Assembly: GCA_907165135.1 (NCBI GenBank)
Contig: OU015567.1
Coordinates: 6,639,001 to 6,703,000, forward strand
From: Oikopleura dioica
Lineage: Eukaryota > Chordata > Appendicularia > Copelata > Oikopleuridae
Length of the DNA stretch: 64,000 nt
Direction of reading: 5' to 3'
Part shown: piece after piece, positions 40,701 to 51,959 of the stretch
Layout of the letters: each line of letters starts with the position of its first letter
How positions within the stretch are numbered: the stretch's first letter is position 1
Notes under the pieces: model-generated
What the model was told of the DNA's origin: nothing
Database searches by the model: none
The model's input: the letters and a program-made list of their open reading frames with translations, nothing else
Translations under genes and position numbers: made by a program

Positions 40701-42277
40701 ACAACTACCACTACTACTACGACAACAACTACGACAACAACTACAACGACGACAACGACGACAACAACAACTACTACTACCACGACGACGACGACAACTA
40801 CGACGACTACTACCACTACGACAACCACCACAACTACGACTACAACAACTACAACAACAACAACGACGACGACGACAACGACAACAACTACCACAACTAC
40901 CAGCTCCACTCCAGATGTACAAACTACGGCGAATTGCCTAGATACATGCACTGTCGAATGCAGCCGTGAATTGCCTGGATTCATCGAAGAAAGAAACTGT
41001 GCAGTTGTCTGTACCAACAATTGTTCCCGCTCTACAAAGGTCTTCCCAATTTCTTCTTCCGCAATGGACCAAGTTTGCCCGGAAAGATCTCTTCTCCAAG
41101 AAAATCTCGAATCCGGTCTCCAATGTGCTGAGCCAAATGTGGATCAATGTACAAGCGCTAACAAATGCTCCTCGTACGCTACATGCGAAGATTTGTGCGA
41201 TGTAAGTGGAGAAAGAAACTATGCTTGTCGATGCAAACCAGGGTAAATACTAATCCAATATCATCCGACTTAGACTCTGTTAATATAGATACACTGGAAA
41301 CGGCGTCATTTGCGAGCCAAAGATCTCAGAAGAGACCTGTGACTCAACTATTCTCAACCAGTTCAAGAACAACCTTCGACCTCTTCCAATTACTGACGTC
41401 TTCAAGCCAAAGGTTCTTTCAGGCCACAACTCCGTTATGATCGAGCTTCAAACTCCAATGAAAAAATTCCTCCTCGGAAGCAAGAAATACACAGGTTTCA
41501 TCGAATTCAACCGACAAAACTGTGGCGCCAAATTCATCCGGTAATCATCTTTCTGTTCTGTTTATCTATCAAAATTCTAGTGGTCTCACTCAAGGATCCG
41601 TCAATGTCAATATCTTTGATACTTACAATCAAGGCCTCCAGATGGATCGAGTTTATGATGTTCAGGGGACTAAGGTTTGACTGATGAAGAATTGAGGGAG
41701 TAAAAAATTCTATTCCTAGGGCGTTTACTTCAAGAAGGCTTTTGGAGAAAGCTCAATGGCTGTCATTCAATACACCAAGAAAATCGCAAGTCTCAAGGAT
41801 TACGCTCTTGAAAACGGTCTTTCTGTCGACCAAAATGCTTTGGAAGTTGGACAAGGTATTCATTTTTGATCAAACTTGAGTATTCATATTTTTAGTCTTC
41901 AAGAAGGGACGATTTGCTCCACTTCGAGACATTCTCTACGTCTCTATCGCTGGCGACATGGTCAACGATTCTCCAGCTGGCATGGCTGATGCTTTCGCGG
42001 TGAGTTATATTCACATTGACAGCACTTACCGTATATGTTCTTGTAGGAGTGCTTCAATCCAAAGAACATCCGACTGAGCCTCTGGAACGATAGAATCGAC
42101 AACGGCGACGATGACAGATTCAACGACGACTACAACATTCTCTCCACAGACGCGACCAAGTGTTACGTAATGAGCAGATTTGCCAAGGTCGCCGCTCAGG
42201 GCAGTCTTACCTGCTCTGAAGGTGACTTCGCCAGCGTCGTCGACAATGAAATGTCTTACTGTACAATCAGAAAGTAA
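37715..42277 (+). CDS. Large secreted Thr-rich mucin-like protein with Cys modules and EGF domain
   Basis: Probable start MRVFS at 37715, joined to ALAASAAFAQ (signal peptide) by an intron that would need a GG donor. Then Cys-rich exons (37797-38100, about 38147-38291, about 38329-38548, 38592-38925), one very long exon (38976-41243) and six short exons to the TAA at 42275. Six copies of a Cys module (CxCxxxC...CxxxCxxxC, for example CNCTCEVICNRF..NCEVVCSPGC) alternate with Thr/Ser/Ala/Pro linkers, including one run of about 99 threonines at 40605-40901. An EGF-like module (CTSANKCSSYATCEDLC..ACRCKPGYTGNG) precedes a C-terminal globular domain of about 260 residues (GSVNVNIFDTYNQGL, APLRDILYVSIAGDM). 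Likely a heavily O-glycosylated matrix or house protein (inference). Confidence 0.8.
40605..40901 (+). repeat. Uninterrupted polythreonine coding tract
   Basis: About 99 consecutive Thr codons that mix ACA, ACT, ACG and ACC irregularly, so the tract is a protein repeat and not a simple DNA microsatellite. Confidence 0.9.
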
Positions 42278-43317
42278 ATATCAGTTGAAATACAACAATT
42301 TTTCAATTTCTAATTTCAATAAATGCCAAATAAAAGAAATAAAAAAGTGAGAATCGGGCGGTCATAAATTTTTAAACAACAATCTGAAAGAAAGATCCAG
42401 CAAGAAAGGGATAGCTGGATAAAAAATCAGCGAACTTGTCCTTCATTCCTTTTTCAGTTTGACAGAGTTCTGCAAACCGCTCGACAGTTCAATTATAAAA
42501 AAGCGCCGCACATTGATGATGAAATGCTTTTGAATATTCACCGCCCACTTCTCAATGATAATTTAGCTGGACTGCAGCTTCCCAAATGCATTTTTGAGCG
42601 AAACTTTCGGAGAATTTTTTCAAAGAGAAATCATAGAAGAGACTATTTTCTGAAGATTGAAGACTCTTTCCGTGAGTTATGAAGTCAATCTTTGTTTTTG
42701 TATTTTCGAAGATGTTTCTGTATGTATGTTTACAGGCGAATAGCGCCGTCTATACAGGCGAACTTCTGTAAGAGAAGGGACAAGCGCTTGGCCACGTCAA
42801 TTAATGCATTTTGATTAGAGTGTACGGGCTTCCACTAAGTGACGGTTCGAAGAGATTCTGAATACTTGGCACGACCGACAAGGAATTATTCAACACTTTT
42901 GTTAAACTCTCTGGTAACGCCTGGGGATCGAGTCTATTGAATACACTGTACTCTGTAAGTGTGGCGAGAATTCGAAGCGATTATAAGAGATATCTTTTTA
43001 TAAGAGAAAATCTCTTTAGAATTATGGTAAGAATAAGTACTTTGTCAGATGTAGTAGAACAGATCAGATCAAATACCATGTTATATAATATAATATTGGG
43101 GTTGGATATAACATGCTTCTGAGCTAAGAATCAAGCTAAAACTATTGCATGTATAATGTTATAATGCAGGTGATGCAAATAACTTTAAATTATAAACTAT
43201 AAACTATACTCAGTGCAGTTTAATACAATCGATTCTGAGCGACCAAATACCCAAGCAATTATTATTATTATCTCTTTATAAAAGAGACGAATTAAGGATC
43301 TCTTTTCAAACATCGAA
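42278..43317. other. Intergenic region upstream of the K2P channel
   Basis: About 1 kb, AT-rich. 42280-42345 has the likely polyadenylation signals (AATAAATGCCAAATAAAAG) of the mucin-like gene. TTTATAAAAGAGAC near 43276 could be the TATA region of the channel gene. No gene supported. Confidence 0.45.
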
Positions 43318-45232
43318 ATGGCAGTTCAACTTTGCAGTACAAAAGCTTCGAATCACGAAAAACACGACGGAAGATATTTCAAACTCAAGTCGTCGAAATT
43401 GCTGTTTATGATTGTTCTTTACATCGTTTTTCTCCTCATTGGTGCTGGCGTCTTCAACTTTATCGAGCAAAAAGCAGAGGTAAAATTCGAATGAGTGGAT
43501 GTAGTTTAATTTTTCACCAGCATCAACGATGTAAAACAAGTCGCGACACTGTTCGCCAAGCGGTTGACAAAATGACCGATGAGTATTTCTACCTCTTGAA
43601 TGTCAATTTGAAGATTTGTAAAGGGATCAAGGCGGTGAAAGAAGGCGACACGTCTGAATTTAACGCGGTTCTTTTGGAAGGGCTTTTGAATAATTTTTCA
43701 TTGAATAATAATCGATTCGAAAAAGAAGCCAAATATAAGTCGTACATCTACGATTGGGCAGCGACAAACTGTTCGCGAGAAGGGCAACGAATCTTTTCCG
43801 AAAAGTCCGATCTCTACAACAAGCAAGAGGATACTGCGAACGAGTTCCAACAACTTTGGGGAACAGTAATGCAAAAGTCCGACCTGAAACATTTCGACGA
43901 CGAAGTCTTCACTATCAGTGGAAAGGTGCTGAATAAAATCGTCAAAACATCGGCCGAGTTTTCGATTAAAAATTATATGGAAATACGAGAAAACTGCGGG
44001 CAAAAGCAAAGGCTGAGAAATGAATTAACCGTATACTCTTTGCTAGTATACTATCTACTAAGGATATATCAACTAGTAGCTAAAATTATCGATATTCAGC
44101 CATTTTCAAGTGGTCATTCAATAATGCATTTTTCTTCGCTGGCACACTTGCGTCAACTAAGGTTTGAAAAATAACATCAAAAATAAAGTTGAAAATACAG
44201 TTTTTCAAACCTTCTGACAGCCATTGGATATGGAAATCTAACGCCTTCAACGCAATTTGGCAAAGTTTTCTGTCTAGTTTTTATTCTATTTGGCATTCCT
44301 TATTTTGGCCTGCTCATGCGCGAAATGTCACAATTCATTAATGACCTTCTATGTGAATTAAGGAACTGGCTGTTTGTTCATTGCTTTTGTACCATGTCCA
44401 TTTAAGCAGCTCGGGTTAAGAAATGAGATCGAAGACTACTTTCTCAAGACACTGCCGTATTATACGCTTCCATCGACTTATATTATGATTGGAGTCGTTT
44501 TCCTGATTTTGATTCCGAGCTGGATTTTTGCGACAATGGAAGATTGGAGCTTTGGGGACTCGTTTTATTTCGGAATGATTTCGTTGTCGACGATTGGATT
44601 TGGCGATTTTGTTCCTAATATGAATCCGCCTCTAAAACACGCAGGTACTTTTCTATTGTCAAAAGGCCTCACTGTATAATTCCCTCAACTCACTGCTATC
44701 TACTGTATTGCCTCTAAAATTTTCATTCAGAAAAGGTTTATGAGCCTGACGACTGCTTGTCAGCAATAATCAAGCCGATGCCAGAAGATCCCAATGAAAT
44801 CGACGACACTTGTCAGAAAACCAAGTGGCCGCATTCGATCGAGATCATCTTCTCATCATATCGCCTTGCTGTCTTCTTTTGGATTCTTCTGGGCCTTGTC
44901 TGGCTCAGTGGCGTAGTCAGCTTAGAATCGGGTTGAATACCTTCAAATATAATTAATTCACGCTTTGCTGTATTCAACGCTGGTAAGTCGTTAATGGAAT
45001 CGGCCAAAGCAGGGAGCTAGCAAAACGGCTTCATTCTTACGGCCATTCGAAAATCACCAGGTCGAGAAGAGGAAGCTTGAAGAAGTCGGAATCAATTCCA
45101 GAGTCCATGTCCTTGCCAACGATAACTTTATCAACAGACTTGTCAGCGATGGATCGAGATTCTAGCGCAACAACTACGACGACTGTAAAAGCGAGAAAAC
45201 CTCTTCAACTGACTGTATCAAACGCTCTGTAA
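43318..45232 (+). CDS. Two-pore-domain potassium channel (K2P)
   Basis: Leak K+ channel subunit. Order: short N-terminus, M1 (LLFMIVLYIVFLLIGAGVFN), a long extracellular cap of about 170 residues with NFS and NCS glycosylation sites, P1 (FFFAGTLAST..IGYGNLTPST), M2 (GKVFCLVFILFGIPYFGLL), M3 (TYIMIGVVFLILIPSWIFAT), P2 (YFGMISLSTIGFGDFVPNM), M4 (AVFFWILLGLVWLSGVVSL) and a Ser/Thr-rich cytosolic tail with RRGSLKK, a basophilic kinase-type site. Exons about 43318-43480, 43522-44007, 44098-44157, 44219-44368, 44400-44643, 44712-44927, 44985-45232. The intron interrupting P1 has no GT donor in the needed phase. The cap region is longer than usual. Subfamily not assigned. Confidence 0.88.
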
Positions 45233-45330
45233 ATATTTTGAGCTCAGGTTAACATGTAAATATCCATTCACAGAATCAGAAATTTGAATATATTTGAATA
45301 AAGGGTCGAAGGGTCGAAAATCATAATTAA

Positions 45331-46710
45331 TTAATCAAGCTCCCAGGTAAGGTCATCTTCTTTCGGGACTCGGAATTCTTTCATTACTTCGGCAGAGAGT
45401 CCTTTTTCATAAAGTTCTTTTAATTCTTCCGCAGAATATTTCTTGACGTTTTCAAACTTGAGCTTATGATTCATTCTTCGATGATCATGTTTTGGAAGAA
45501 CAACATTTGTTCCCGAATCTGCGAGTAGAAGAGGCGGTTCGTTGCTCGTTGCGACCGGCTCTCCCATCTCATTTTGCTGGATCCTGTAGCGAAGGAAGTC
45601 CTTGTTATGGCTCTTCGAGAGTGCACTTTCGTTCGTTGATATCCAGGGGCATGTTTTATTCGTCCCGTACTTTTGCTGCAGCTCGTCTTTGAAGTGGTAG
45701 TTGAATAGGAGCCATTCGATTTCGTCCACGTTTCGTTCCTCGTTGAGTTCATCTTGTTTCTCGTTGGTTTTTGAGAGAAAATGCGAAGTAATCGTTTTGA
45801 ATTTGTATCCAGCGGTGTGGAGCTCGCAGAAGAGCTGTTTTCGATCAAACTTTGAAGACTTGAAACGCTCATCGTATAAGGGAATGTTTCTTCTTGCGAT
45901 AAAATATGGCACTTGCTTCTCGGTACCGAATGATGTCAGCGATGATTCGTCAAGTTCATCATCCAAAAGAAAGGATCTTTCAAAAGCATTAGCATCCTTT
46001 TCTTTTTGAGAAAGTAAGTAGACTTCTCTCACATCATCAGAGTCCCATAAATCATGAGTTTCGATGAATTCAATGAAGTCAGCACGAAGATCTTTGCTCG
46101 GAACCACATCTGAGTCGATTTGAAGAGCAAATTCTGAATGAGCCCCTGATTGACCAACATTTCTCAAAATATTCCACGGAATGTTCCATTGAACAACAGG
46201 ATACATTTTCAACGCTTCGAAAATATTCTCGCACGGCATTGAATCTCTCAGCTCAGTTTCAGCACTAAGATCAGCGGGCTCTTCAGCAGGGTAGACAAAA
46301 TGGAACGTCACTCGGTTTCTTATTTCGCTGTTGCAGTCCGTGAGCTTGTCAATTATCGCTGAGGCAAAAGAAGCATCAAGACCAGGGCAAAAGATTGAAT
46401 ACGAAACTGGGCCAGTGAAGCTCTCCAATAACTGAGGAAGATGAGCGAGAGTTTTGAGAGTACTTTGAGTGACGAGAGTCAAATCATTCCACTCCCAACT
46501 TTCCCCGAAATTCCGATCATCTGTTTTGTAAAATCGTATGATTCTATATTCGCCAGAGTAATCATAAGTTTCTCCGGCAAATAATCTTCCTAGATTACTG
46601 TCTTCATTCGCAAATTTAACTTTCCTCTGTTTCTCATGAGACCTTCTTGTTAAAAATGCAATTTCCAGGAAAATCACAAGAGCTAGAAAAGCAGAAAGCG
46701 TCGAAATCAT
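45331..46710 (-). CDS. B4GAT1-like: B4GAT1-type beta-1,4-glucuronyltransferase (GT49), single exon
   Basis: Golgi type II glycosyltransferase. In animals B4GAT1 primes the matriglycan chain on alpha-dystroglycan. Residues 1-20 are a signal anchor (MISTLSAFLALVIFLEIAFL). The GT49 domain contains SGEYRIIRFYK, LTLVTQSTLKTLAHLPQLL, GPVSYSIFCPG, YPVVQWNIPWNILRNVGQSG, the metal-binding LQIDSDVVPSKDL (DxD), VPYFIARRNIPLYDERF and CELHTAGYKF. Length 459 residues, slightly longer than vertebrate B4GAT1 because of an acidic C-terminal extension. It has no intron, which is unusual beside its intron-rich neighbours and could reflect retroposition. The stop at 45331 is about 100 bases from the end of the convergent K2P gene. 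Confidence 0.88.
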   Translation of the reverse strand: MISTLSAFLALVIFLEIAFLTRRSHEKQRKVKFANEDSNLGRLFAGETYDYSGEYRIIRFYKTDDRNFGESWEWNDLTLVTQSTLKTLAHLPQLLESFTGPVSYSIFCPGLDASFASAIIDKLTDCNSEIRNRVTFHFVYPAEEPADLSAETELRDSMPCENIFEALKMYPVVQWNIPWNILRNVGQSGAHSEFALQIDSDVVPSKDLRADFIEFIETHDLWDSDDVREVYLLSQKEKDANAFERSFLLDDELDESSLTSFGTEKQVPYFIARRNIPLYDERFKSSKFDRKQLFCELHTAGYKFKTITSHFLSKTNEKQDELNEERNVDEIEWLLFNYHFKDELQQKYGTNKTCPWISTNESALSKSHNKDFLRYRIQQNEMGEPVATSNEPPLLLADSGTNVVLPKHDHRRMNHKLKFENVKKYSAEELKELYEKGLSAEVMKEFRVPKEDDLTWELD

Positions 46711-46997
46711 GTTTTCTCTTTGCGAGCTTTTACATTTTTGATGTCAGAACGGGGGTTCACAAAAACTCTGAGTTAAATAGCCGCGAGCCAAATTTCTAGT
46801 GAAAGCCCGGCGCAGCGCATACAATTCAAATCGTTTTCAATATTGTTTAAAGATAGTACTGTTACTGATTTAGACAGCCGTGAATATCAATTGCGCGCAC
46901 CGATTTTTCAGAAATGCGATTTCGATCGGAGATCTCTGTCAATTGTTGCACTTTTCAAGCATTTTTATTAGTGCAATATCATAAAAATTAGTTTCTT

Positions 46998-47862
46998 TTA
47001 ACGCTGTGCCATGTAGTCTTCCCACGAGGAGTAGGATGGGCCGGAACGAGATCGTATCGTATCTGAACAAGGTGTCAACGGAAGTTATCAAATTCATAAC
47101 TTGGCATATTTGTCCACTCCTCCATTGGGTAAGCCTTTCTTTCTTACACCCTGGGTGTCGAAGCATCCATAACCGGATGGATTTAGGAATAAACATAAAG
47201 CTCCCTTGCATAAATATCTCCACTCGAGTGTAGCAAGCAATACAGCAGATCTTACCGATTCTATATCTCAGATCACGCGCCCTCTCTCGCAACTCTAGCG
47301 TATTCAATCGGTTCTGGGCCATTTCGTGTCGCAAGAAATCCGTCTTCCGGCCTATATCTTTATCGCCGTTCCATAACAACAATTAATTTTCCCCTTCGAC
47401 GAACACTCACTCCTATCTTATCACTTCAACAATACACAGCTGTCAGTGTGAGAAAACTTTTGTGATAAGAAGTTTGGAACGGCCGTGCCTGTAGTTGCTT
47501 TGATACAGTTGTTGATGCTCCGCTGGAGACGGACGTCGGAAGCGAATTGGTTGTCCATACTGGAGCGGACAGTAGTCGTGATACTGTAACTTGGTCTGTT
47601 TCTTAGAAAGGCTTTGATCGTTAATGATTTGATTGATAAGCAAAATTTACTGATAAGCCGTTCCTGAAAACGGTTCCGAAACTTTCAGAGCTGTTTCTTA
47701 TTGAAGTGGCAGTAGCATTACGACTGTAATTTCTGCTGCTGGCACTACTGTATGAAGAAGAAACGTAGCTGCTTGATGAGCTGGGAGAGGTACTCACAGT
47801 AGGAAATGATCGATAAGCATTTCTATAAGAACTTAATTGGGGTTGATGAGCTGTCAACAATA
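46998..47862 (-). CDS. Uncharacterised Ser-rich protein (5' end and one junction unresolved)
   Basis: Probable exons about 47835-47652, 47604-47449, about 47328-47232, about 47137-47084, about 47020-46998. The N-terminal part is Ser/Tyr/Arg-rich (YRSFPTVSTSPSSSSSYVSS, like a filament-head region). The C-terminal part is RLNTLELRERARDLRYRIER, KAYPMEEWTNMPSYEFDNF, ending HYMAQR. The last two introns are clean (GTAAGA and GTTGAC donors). The first junction does not keep a unique frame, and no ATG is present before TAHQPQLSS, so an upstream exon is expected. No family recognised. Confidence 0.4.
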
Positions 47863-49067
47863 TCGCAGCAGGGCGCGTCTCCGGTTAGACTTAGATTTGG
47901 TTAACATTAACTCGCATGCTGCATGCAGGTCACCCTGTCAATGTCACGTGAGTGATTGACCCCGTCTCCTGGTGTACGAAGATTGGCTTCCAGAAACTGA
48001 ACTTATCAGTCGAGATGAATAGGAGGAAGATGTCCTACTGGGTGGAGTTGATACTGAACGAAAAGGAATACTCTCGAGAAAATAAAAGCTTGAGTACTTC
48101 GTGAGGAAAATCGCGAAAACGAGTAGTCATCTCCCCATCGCCTCGTCATGAAATTTTAGAGCTCTGTTCTTGTTTCTTCGCTCCTCTTGAAAATTTCGTT
48201 TTTGAATTCCAGTTTGAGCGCTGAAAGCACGCATTCCTTTTTTGATCCCTCGGGTTCGCTCGAGACTAAGACTGTTGTTCGTGAAATCTGTCGAATCAGT
48301 AGAACTCAGACTTTGTCATAAATCCTTCAGTTAGGTGTTAATATTTTTGTATCCTTTTGGAGTCTGATTCATTCCTGCTCTTGGGCAGTTGAATGAATTA
48401 TTCTCTCTTGAATTTTTTGAACGGAAACGAGGTCATATTTATGATCCCTTTCAAATTGCCGATCTACCTGTTTTATGCATGTAATAGCTTCAACATGGCC
48501 ATAAAATTGTCCAAATGTAAACATCTATCGACGCCCGCAGAGGATATCAAAGGTTTCATATGCGACCATATGGACGGAGCGTCTAATCTGTTACCATATC
48601 AAATAGATTCATATCAGAGCGTCGCTGATCCTTTTGCTCGACAGGTGTTCTTACAAATGATGTGGAGTTTTTATGCACTGAATAAATGAAATGGAAGACT
48701 CAAATTTTATTAAGAGAATAGAAGTCTTGCATCTTGGGCGATCAAAATAAGGAGTTTCCTTGGCAAGGAATCCTTGCTGTTTCAGAATTATAAAGGAATC
48801 CTGTTTTCTGACTGTTTTCGGGAGAAATCGGAAAGACCTGCCAACCCAATTAATGTCCATCGGCACAGTTTGAGAATATTTATGGAGAATTTTCATAATC
48901 TGATATTTGTTTTCCGAAAATTTCAATTTACAAGAATAGAACTCGCACAAAAACTTTTGAGTTGATTCTAATCAGAACAAGTCGGCATCACTTTCAGATC
49001 TGTCGCAGCTGTTCCGACCAATTAACCTTGCCTAATTGCGGCACCGCGCGCTTGCACGCCCACCACG
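47863..49067. other. Intergenic region, no supported gene
   Basis: 1.2 kb. A plus-strand open frame at 48393-48689 (98 codons) overlaps a minus-strand frame of similar length, and neither has family or splice support. A CATGCTGCATGCAGG palindrome lies near 47920. Confidence 0.4.
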
Positions 49068-49661
49068 ATGGCGCTGTTCAACCTGCGCGGGATATTTAAA
49101 AGCACCCTTTTTGCTCCTCCATCAGAAAAATCACTAAAACCTAAAAAACTCGCGATGCCAACGCTTATCCAACGAATTGTCGATCCTGTAGTTGTTCCTG
49201 CTCCAGCTCATTTCGACTTTCCGATTCTAGAAGAAACAGAGTACAAGCGAAGCCATCAAAAAGAGGGATATCTTTACAACTACTCCGGATACGGCCTTGA
49301 TCTTACAGAGACGAAACCAGTCGGACGAAAGCGAGTGAGAAGCAAAGACACACTTCTTACTTTCATGCAAATCGCCCAGCAACTCATGCTCATCAAGTCT
49401 TCCGAAACTGGCGAATTTCTATCAATCAGCCCTCGAGGAAAAGTGAAATCTCTTCCCCTTCCCACTCAAGGATCTCTTTGGAAAATCACCAAGAAAGCTA
49501 GCCACTCGAACTTTCATTCCCTCACCAACAAAGCTACCAACTGCGTTCTTTCCATCAACCGTCGAGGAAAAGTCCGATGCCGAAAAGAAAAGAGCAGTCA
49601 AAAGAAGAAATCAACAAGCTTCCTGCCAATTGCTACGAAACGCTTTGGAAGACGCTACTGA
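49068..49661 (+). CDS. Divergent FGF-like protein, single exon
   Basis: 197 residues. The central and C-terminal part fits the FGF beta-trefoil: EGYLYNYSGYGLDL (first strands), LMLIKSSETGEFLSISPRGK (position of VxxxxTGxYLxMxxxG), SLWKITKKASHSNFHSLTN (position of F-x(10)-NxYxS), then CVLSINRRGKVRC and KKKSTSFLPIATKRF (positions of ALNKxG and the FLP motif). No signal peptide is visible, which together with the basic tail favours an intracellular FGF11-14-type or a non-classically secreted protein. Larvaceans are known to have several diverged FGF genes. The gene is intronless. Paralogue group not assigned. Confidence 0.72.
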   Translation: MALFNLRGIFKSTLFAPPSEKSLKPKKLAMPTLIQRIVDPVVVPAPAHFDFPILEETEYKRSHQKEGYLYNYSGYGLDLTETKPVGRKRVRSKDTLLTFMQIAQQLMLIKSSETGEFLSISPRGKVKSLPLPTQGSLWKITKKASHSNFHSLTNKATNCVLSINRRGKVRCRKEKSSQKKKSTSFLPIATKRFGRRY

Positions 49662-50043
49662 TTCTTTAATTCCAAAGATTCTGAAAATTTCTTCTGTAGA
49701 TGCATTTTTATTTAAATCTAAATGTTCAAAAAGTTCAACAAAGAAAATAACACAAAAGATAAAAAATCATCTCTTTTTTATCTTCTATTTGAAAAGCGAT
49801 TTTCTCACATCATTGAACTTTCATTATATTAATTTAACCTAACAACAGTCGTTGTAAACATACAGATTGTTTTGCAGAGAGAAAATACGCTCAAAACCCT
49901 TCCATAAACAGTAATAACCGGGGAGCACATAACCTCAAATGATGGAGATACGGAGATAAGGACCACAGTCGTCCCATGTTCAGTTTTGCTGACCCCGACA
50001 GAAGTGAGCGGGGTCAAATTGATTGGTCTAGGAGTTTAGCGGT
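49662..50043. other. Spacer between convergent genes
   Basis: AT-rich 3' region of the FGF-like gene and of EIF3H. No feature beyond possible polyadenylation signals. Confidence 0.4.
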
Positions 50044-51242
50044 TTAGCTGCTCTTCTGGAAAGCGTCGGTGATAAAGAGCTTTCCGAGAGACTTGGTGGC
50101 GAGATCGGCGACGGCATCAGTGTATTCCTTCATCTGGACGCTTCGGAGCATCGGTTCGATTCGGCTTGGTGCTTCAGGAAGTTTGTGCACTTGGTTAACC
50201 TAAAATCGTTTGAAAAACGGGCTAAATACAAGGAAAACCTCATCGAGTGGAAGCTCTTCCTGTCCATTAGCCCGTCGCTGTTCATTTTCTTGTCGTCGCT
50301 TAGCGAGCCAGCTTTGTCGTTGCTGTTGGTTTTTAGCAGTGAGCTTTTGGAATTGATTGAATCTGTTCGAGTCGTTGACGACTTCATCTACAACTCGGTC
50401 GAGGAGCCTTAATTTTATAAGAAGGGAGGAAGGAGAACGGTAATTACTTGAGGTGTCTTTCCAAGGAAGCAGAAGTTGCCGGCTCGAGGAAAGATTTTCG
50501 GGGGTTGAAGGAGTCGCGATCTTCAAGGTCGAAAATAAGCATGTTTGCGAGGAAGGAAGTCTTCAACGCAACCGGGATTTCTTCGAAAATATCCTAAAAA
50601 TGCCTCTTTCCAAAATGAAAATGAAGAGTATTCGATACCTTGGTGCTGATTTTGCCATCTCGGAGTTCTTTCAAAGTAGGCTCAGGCCAGTAATCATTCT
50701 CGGCGTCATAGTTGATCATGTCGATGTAGTCCTGGGAGATTCGGAAAGCTCGGAAGGAGCACTGACCTTGGGCAGTTTTCAGAGGATCGTAGACGAGCAC
50801 GGTCGACTCGGTCAAGTTCATCTGCGATTGATGGTTACTTCCATTGTGTTTTAAAATGTGGAATACCTGGAAAGAGACCAAGTTGTTCAAGAAGGAGCGA
50901 GTGAAGATCTCGGAGTTGAGGGAGCTCGTGTACCAGCCGACTTGGAGGTGATCGCATCCCTTTTCTCGGATATACTTGAGGTAGTCGAGAGCGTAGCGCT
51001 CTGGCTCATCGTACGAATCGTCAGTGTCAACTGGGCTCGGGATCGAATGGGTAACTTCGAGGACGTTGCTGCTTCGGTCGATGTAACCAGTCAATTGACC
51101 CTTTAAATTTTGTGAAAGGCTGAATGCAATTGTTGCTTACGATTCTATCTTCATCCTGCGCGCGCTCGTCGTTGAAGCATTTAGCGATTTGGAGAGCAAC
51201 GACTGGATCAATCTGCACCTGTTCAATCGGCGATGCAACCAT
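50044..51242 (-). CDS. EIF3H: Translation initiation factor eIF3 subunit h
   Basis: MPN-domain subunit of eIF3, without the catalytic JAMM residues. Exons: 51242-51141, about 51100-50870 (a possible intron lies near 50860), about 50860-50640, about 50590-50450, about 50410-50203 and about 50199-50044. Diagnostic motifs: VQIDPVVALQIAKCFNDERA, DHLQVGWYTSSL, VLVYDPLKTAQGQCSFRAFR, FEEIPVALKTSFL, WLAKRRQENEQRR (as in the QQRRQQEN region of other eIF3h) and a C-terminal ADLATKSLGKLFITDAFQ. Essentially full length. The next gene upstream on the same strand is only about 170 bases away. Confidence 0.93.
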
Positions 51243-51413
51243 GTCTTCAAGAAAACAACTTGAGTCATATCAACAGAGGTTTATTTTTTGGTAAAAGCGT
51301 GTTTTTTCGAAACAGTCAACATTTTTTATCGACGGTAGAACTCAATAAATAACAGAGAGAAGGGAATTTCGTTTTTCTCGAGTTTCGACTATTTTTCAGT
51401 TGCTTAGATGCCG

Positions 51414-51680
51414 CAGACGCCGACGCCGATGGCCTTGAGGTCTTCCCAGACGGCGATCATCATGATGGTCATAATGGCGCCACCGACGTAGTTGACGGAT
51501 TCCATGGTGGAGCAGAAGGGAGAGTTCTGCCACTGTCGGGCGACGGTGAAGTCAACTCCGCCGGTCTTTTTCTAAAGAAGATTGAGTTTGGGAAAGAACT
51601 TCTTTTGGGAAACTTACGGTGTACTGTGGGAGCTTGACAGTTCGGACGGAGACTCGGGCAAGTTTCTGGACGGCACGCAT
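51414..51680 (-). CDS. Small mitochondrial-type single-pass protein
   Basis: Two exons, 51680-51618 and about 51573-51414, encoding about 74 residues. The N-terminus is basic and amphipathic (MRAVQKLARVSVRTVKLPQY, mitochondrial-targeting style). The C-terminal half has one hydrophobic helix (YVGGAIMTIMMIAVWEDL) and ends GVGVCGI. Size, layout and strongly biased GC-rich codons suggest a small respiratory-complex subunit, but I cannot name it. TTTTAG directly before the ATG is a plausible trans-splice acceptor. Confidence 0.7.
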
Positions 51681-51959
51681 GGTTCTAAAAGTGTTTTTTT
51701 CAATGGCTTGGTTTCCGAATAATGAATTAATTATTAGAAAGACATACGAATTGCACTAGACATTGCCCTTGAATTGAATTTTTTGGACACGGAAACTTAA
51801 ATTTTCAGTAACAAGTAGTAGCTGCTCTTGATTATCTGAGAAAAACAACAATGAACAGGTGAACTTTCTCAAGCAAGAAAAAATTCGAGAAGGAATAAGA
51901 ATGGAGGGGATTTTCAATAGAAGAATGCTTGAATTTTTAAAAGGTAAATGGAAAAATTA

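Noticed and set aside
40467-41020. Long antisense frames rich in Val, Cys, Ser or Leu/Gln
   Set aside because: They are shadows of the Thr-rich coding exon in other frames.
48393-48689. 98-codon plus-strand frame as a membrane protein gene
   Set aside because: Overlaps an equally long frame on the other strand, and no promoter, splice or family evidence.
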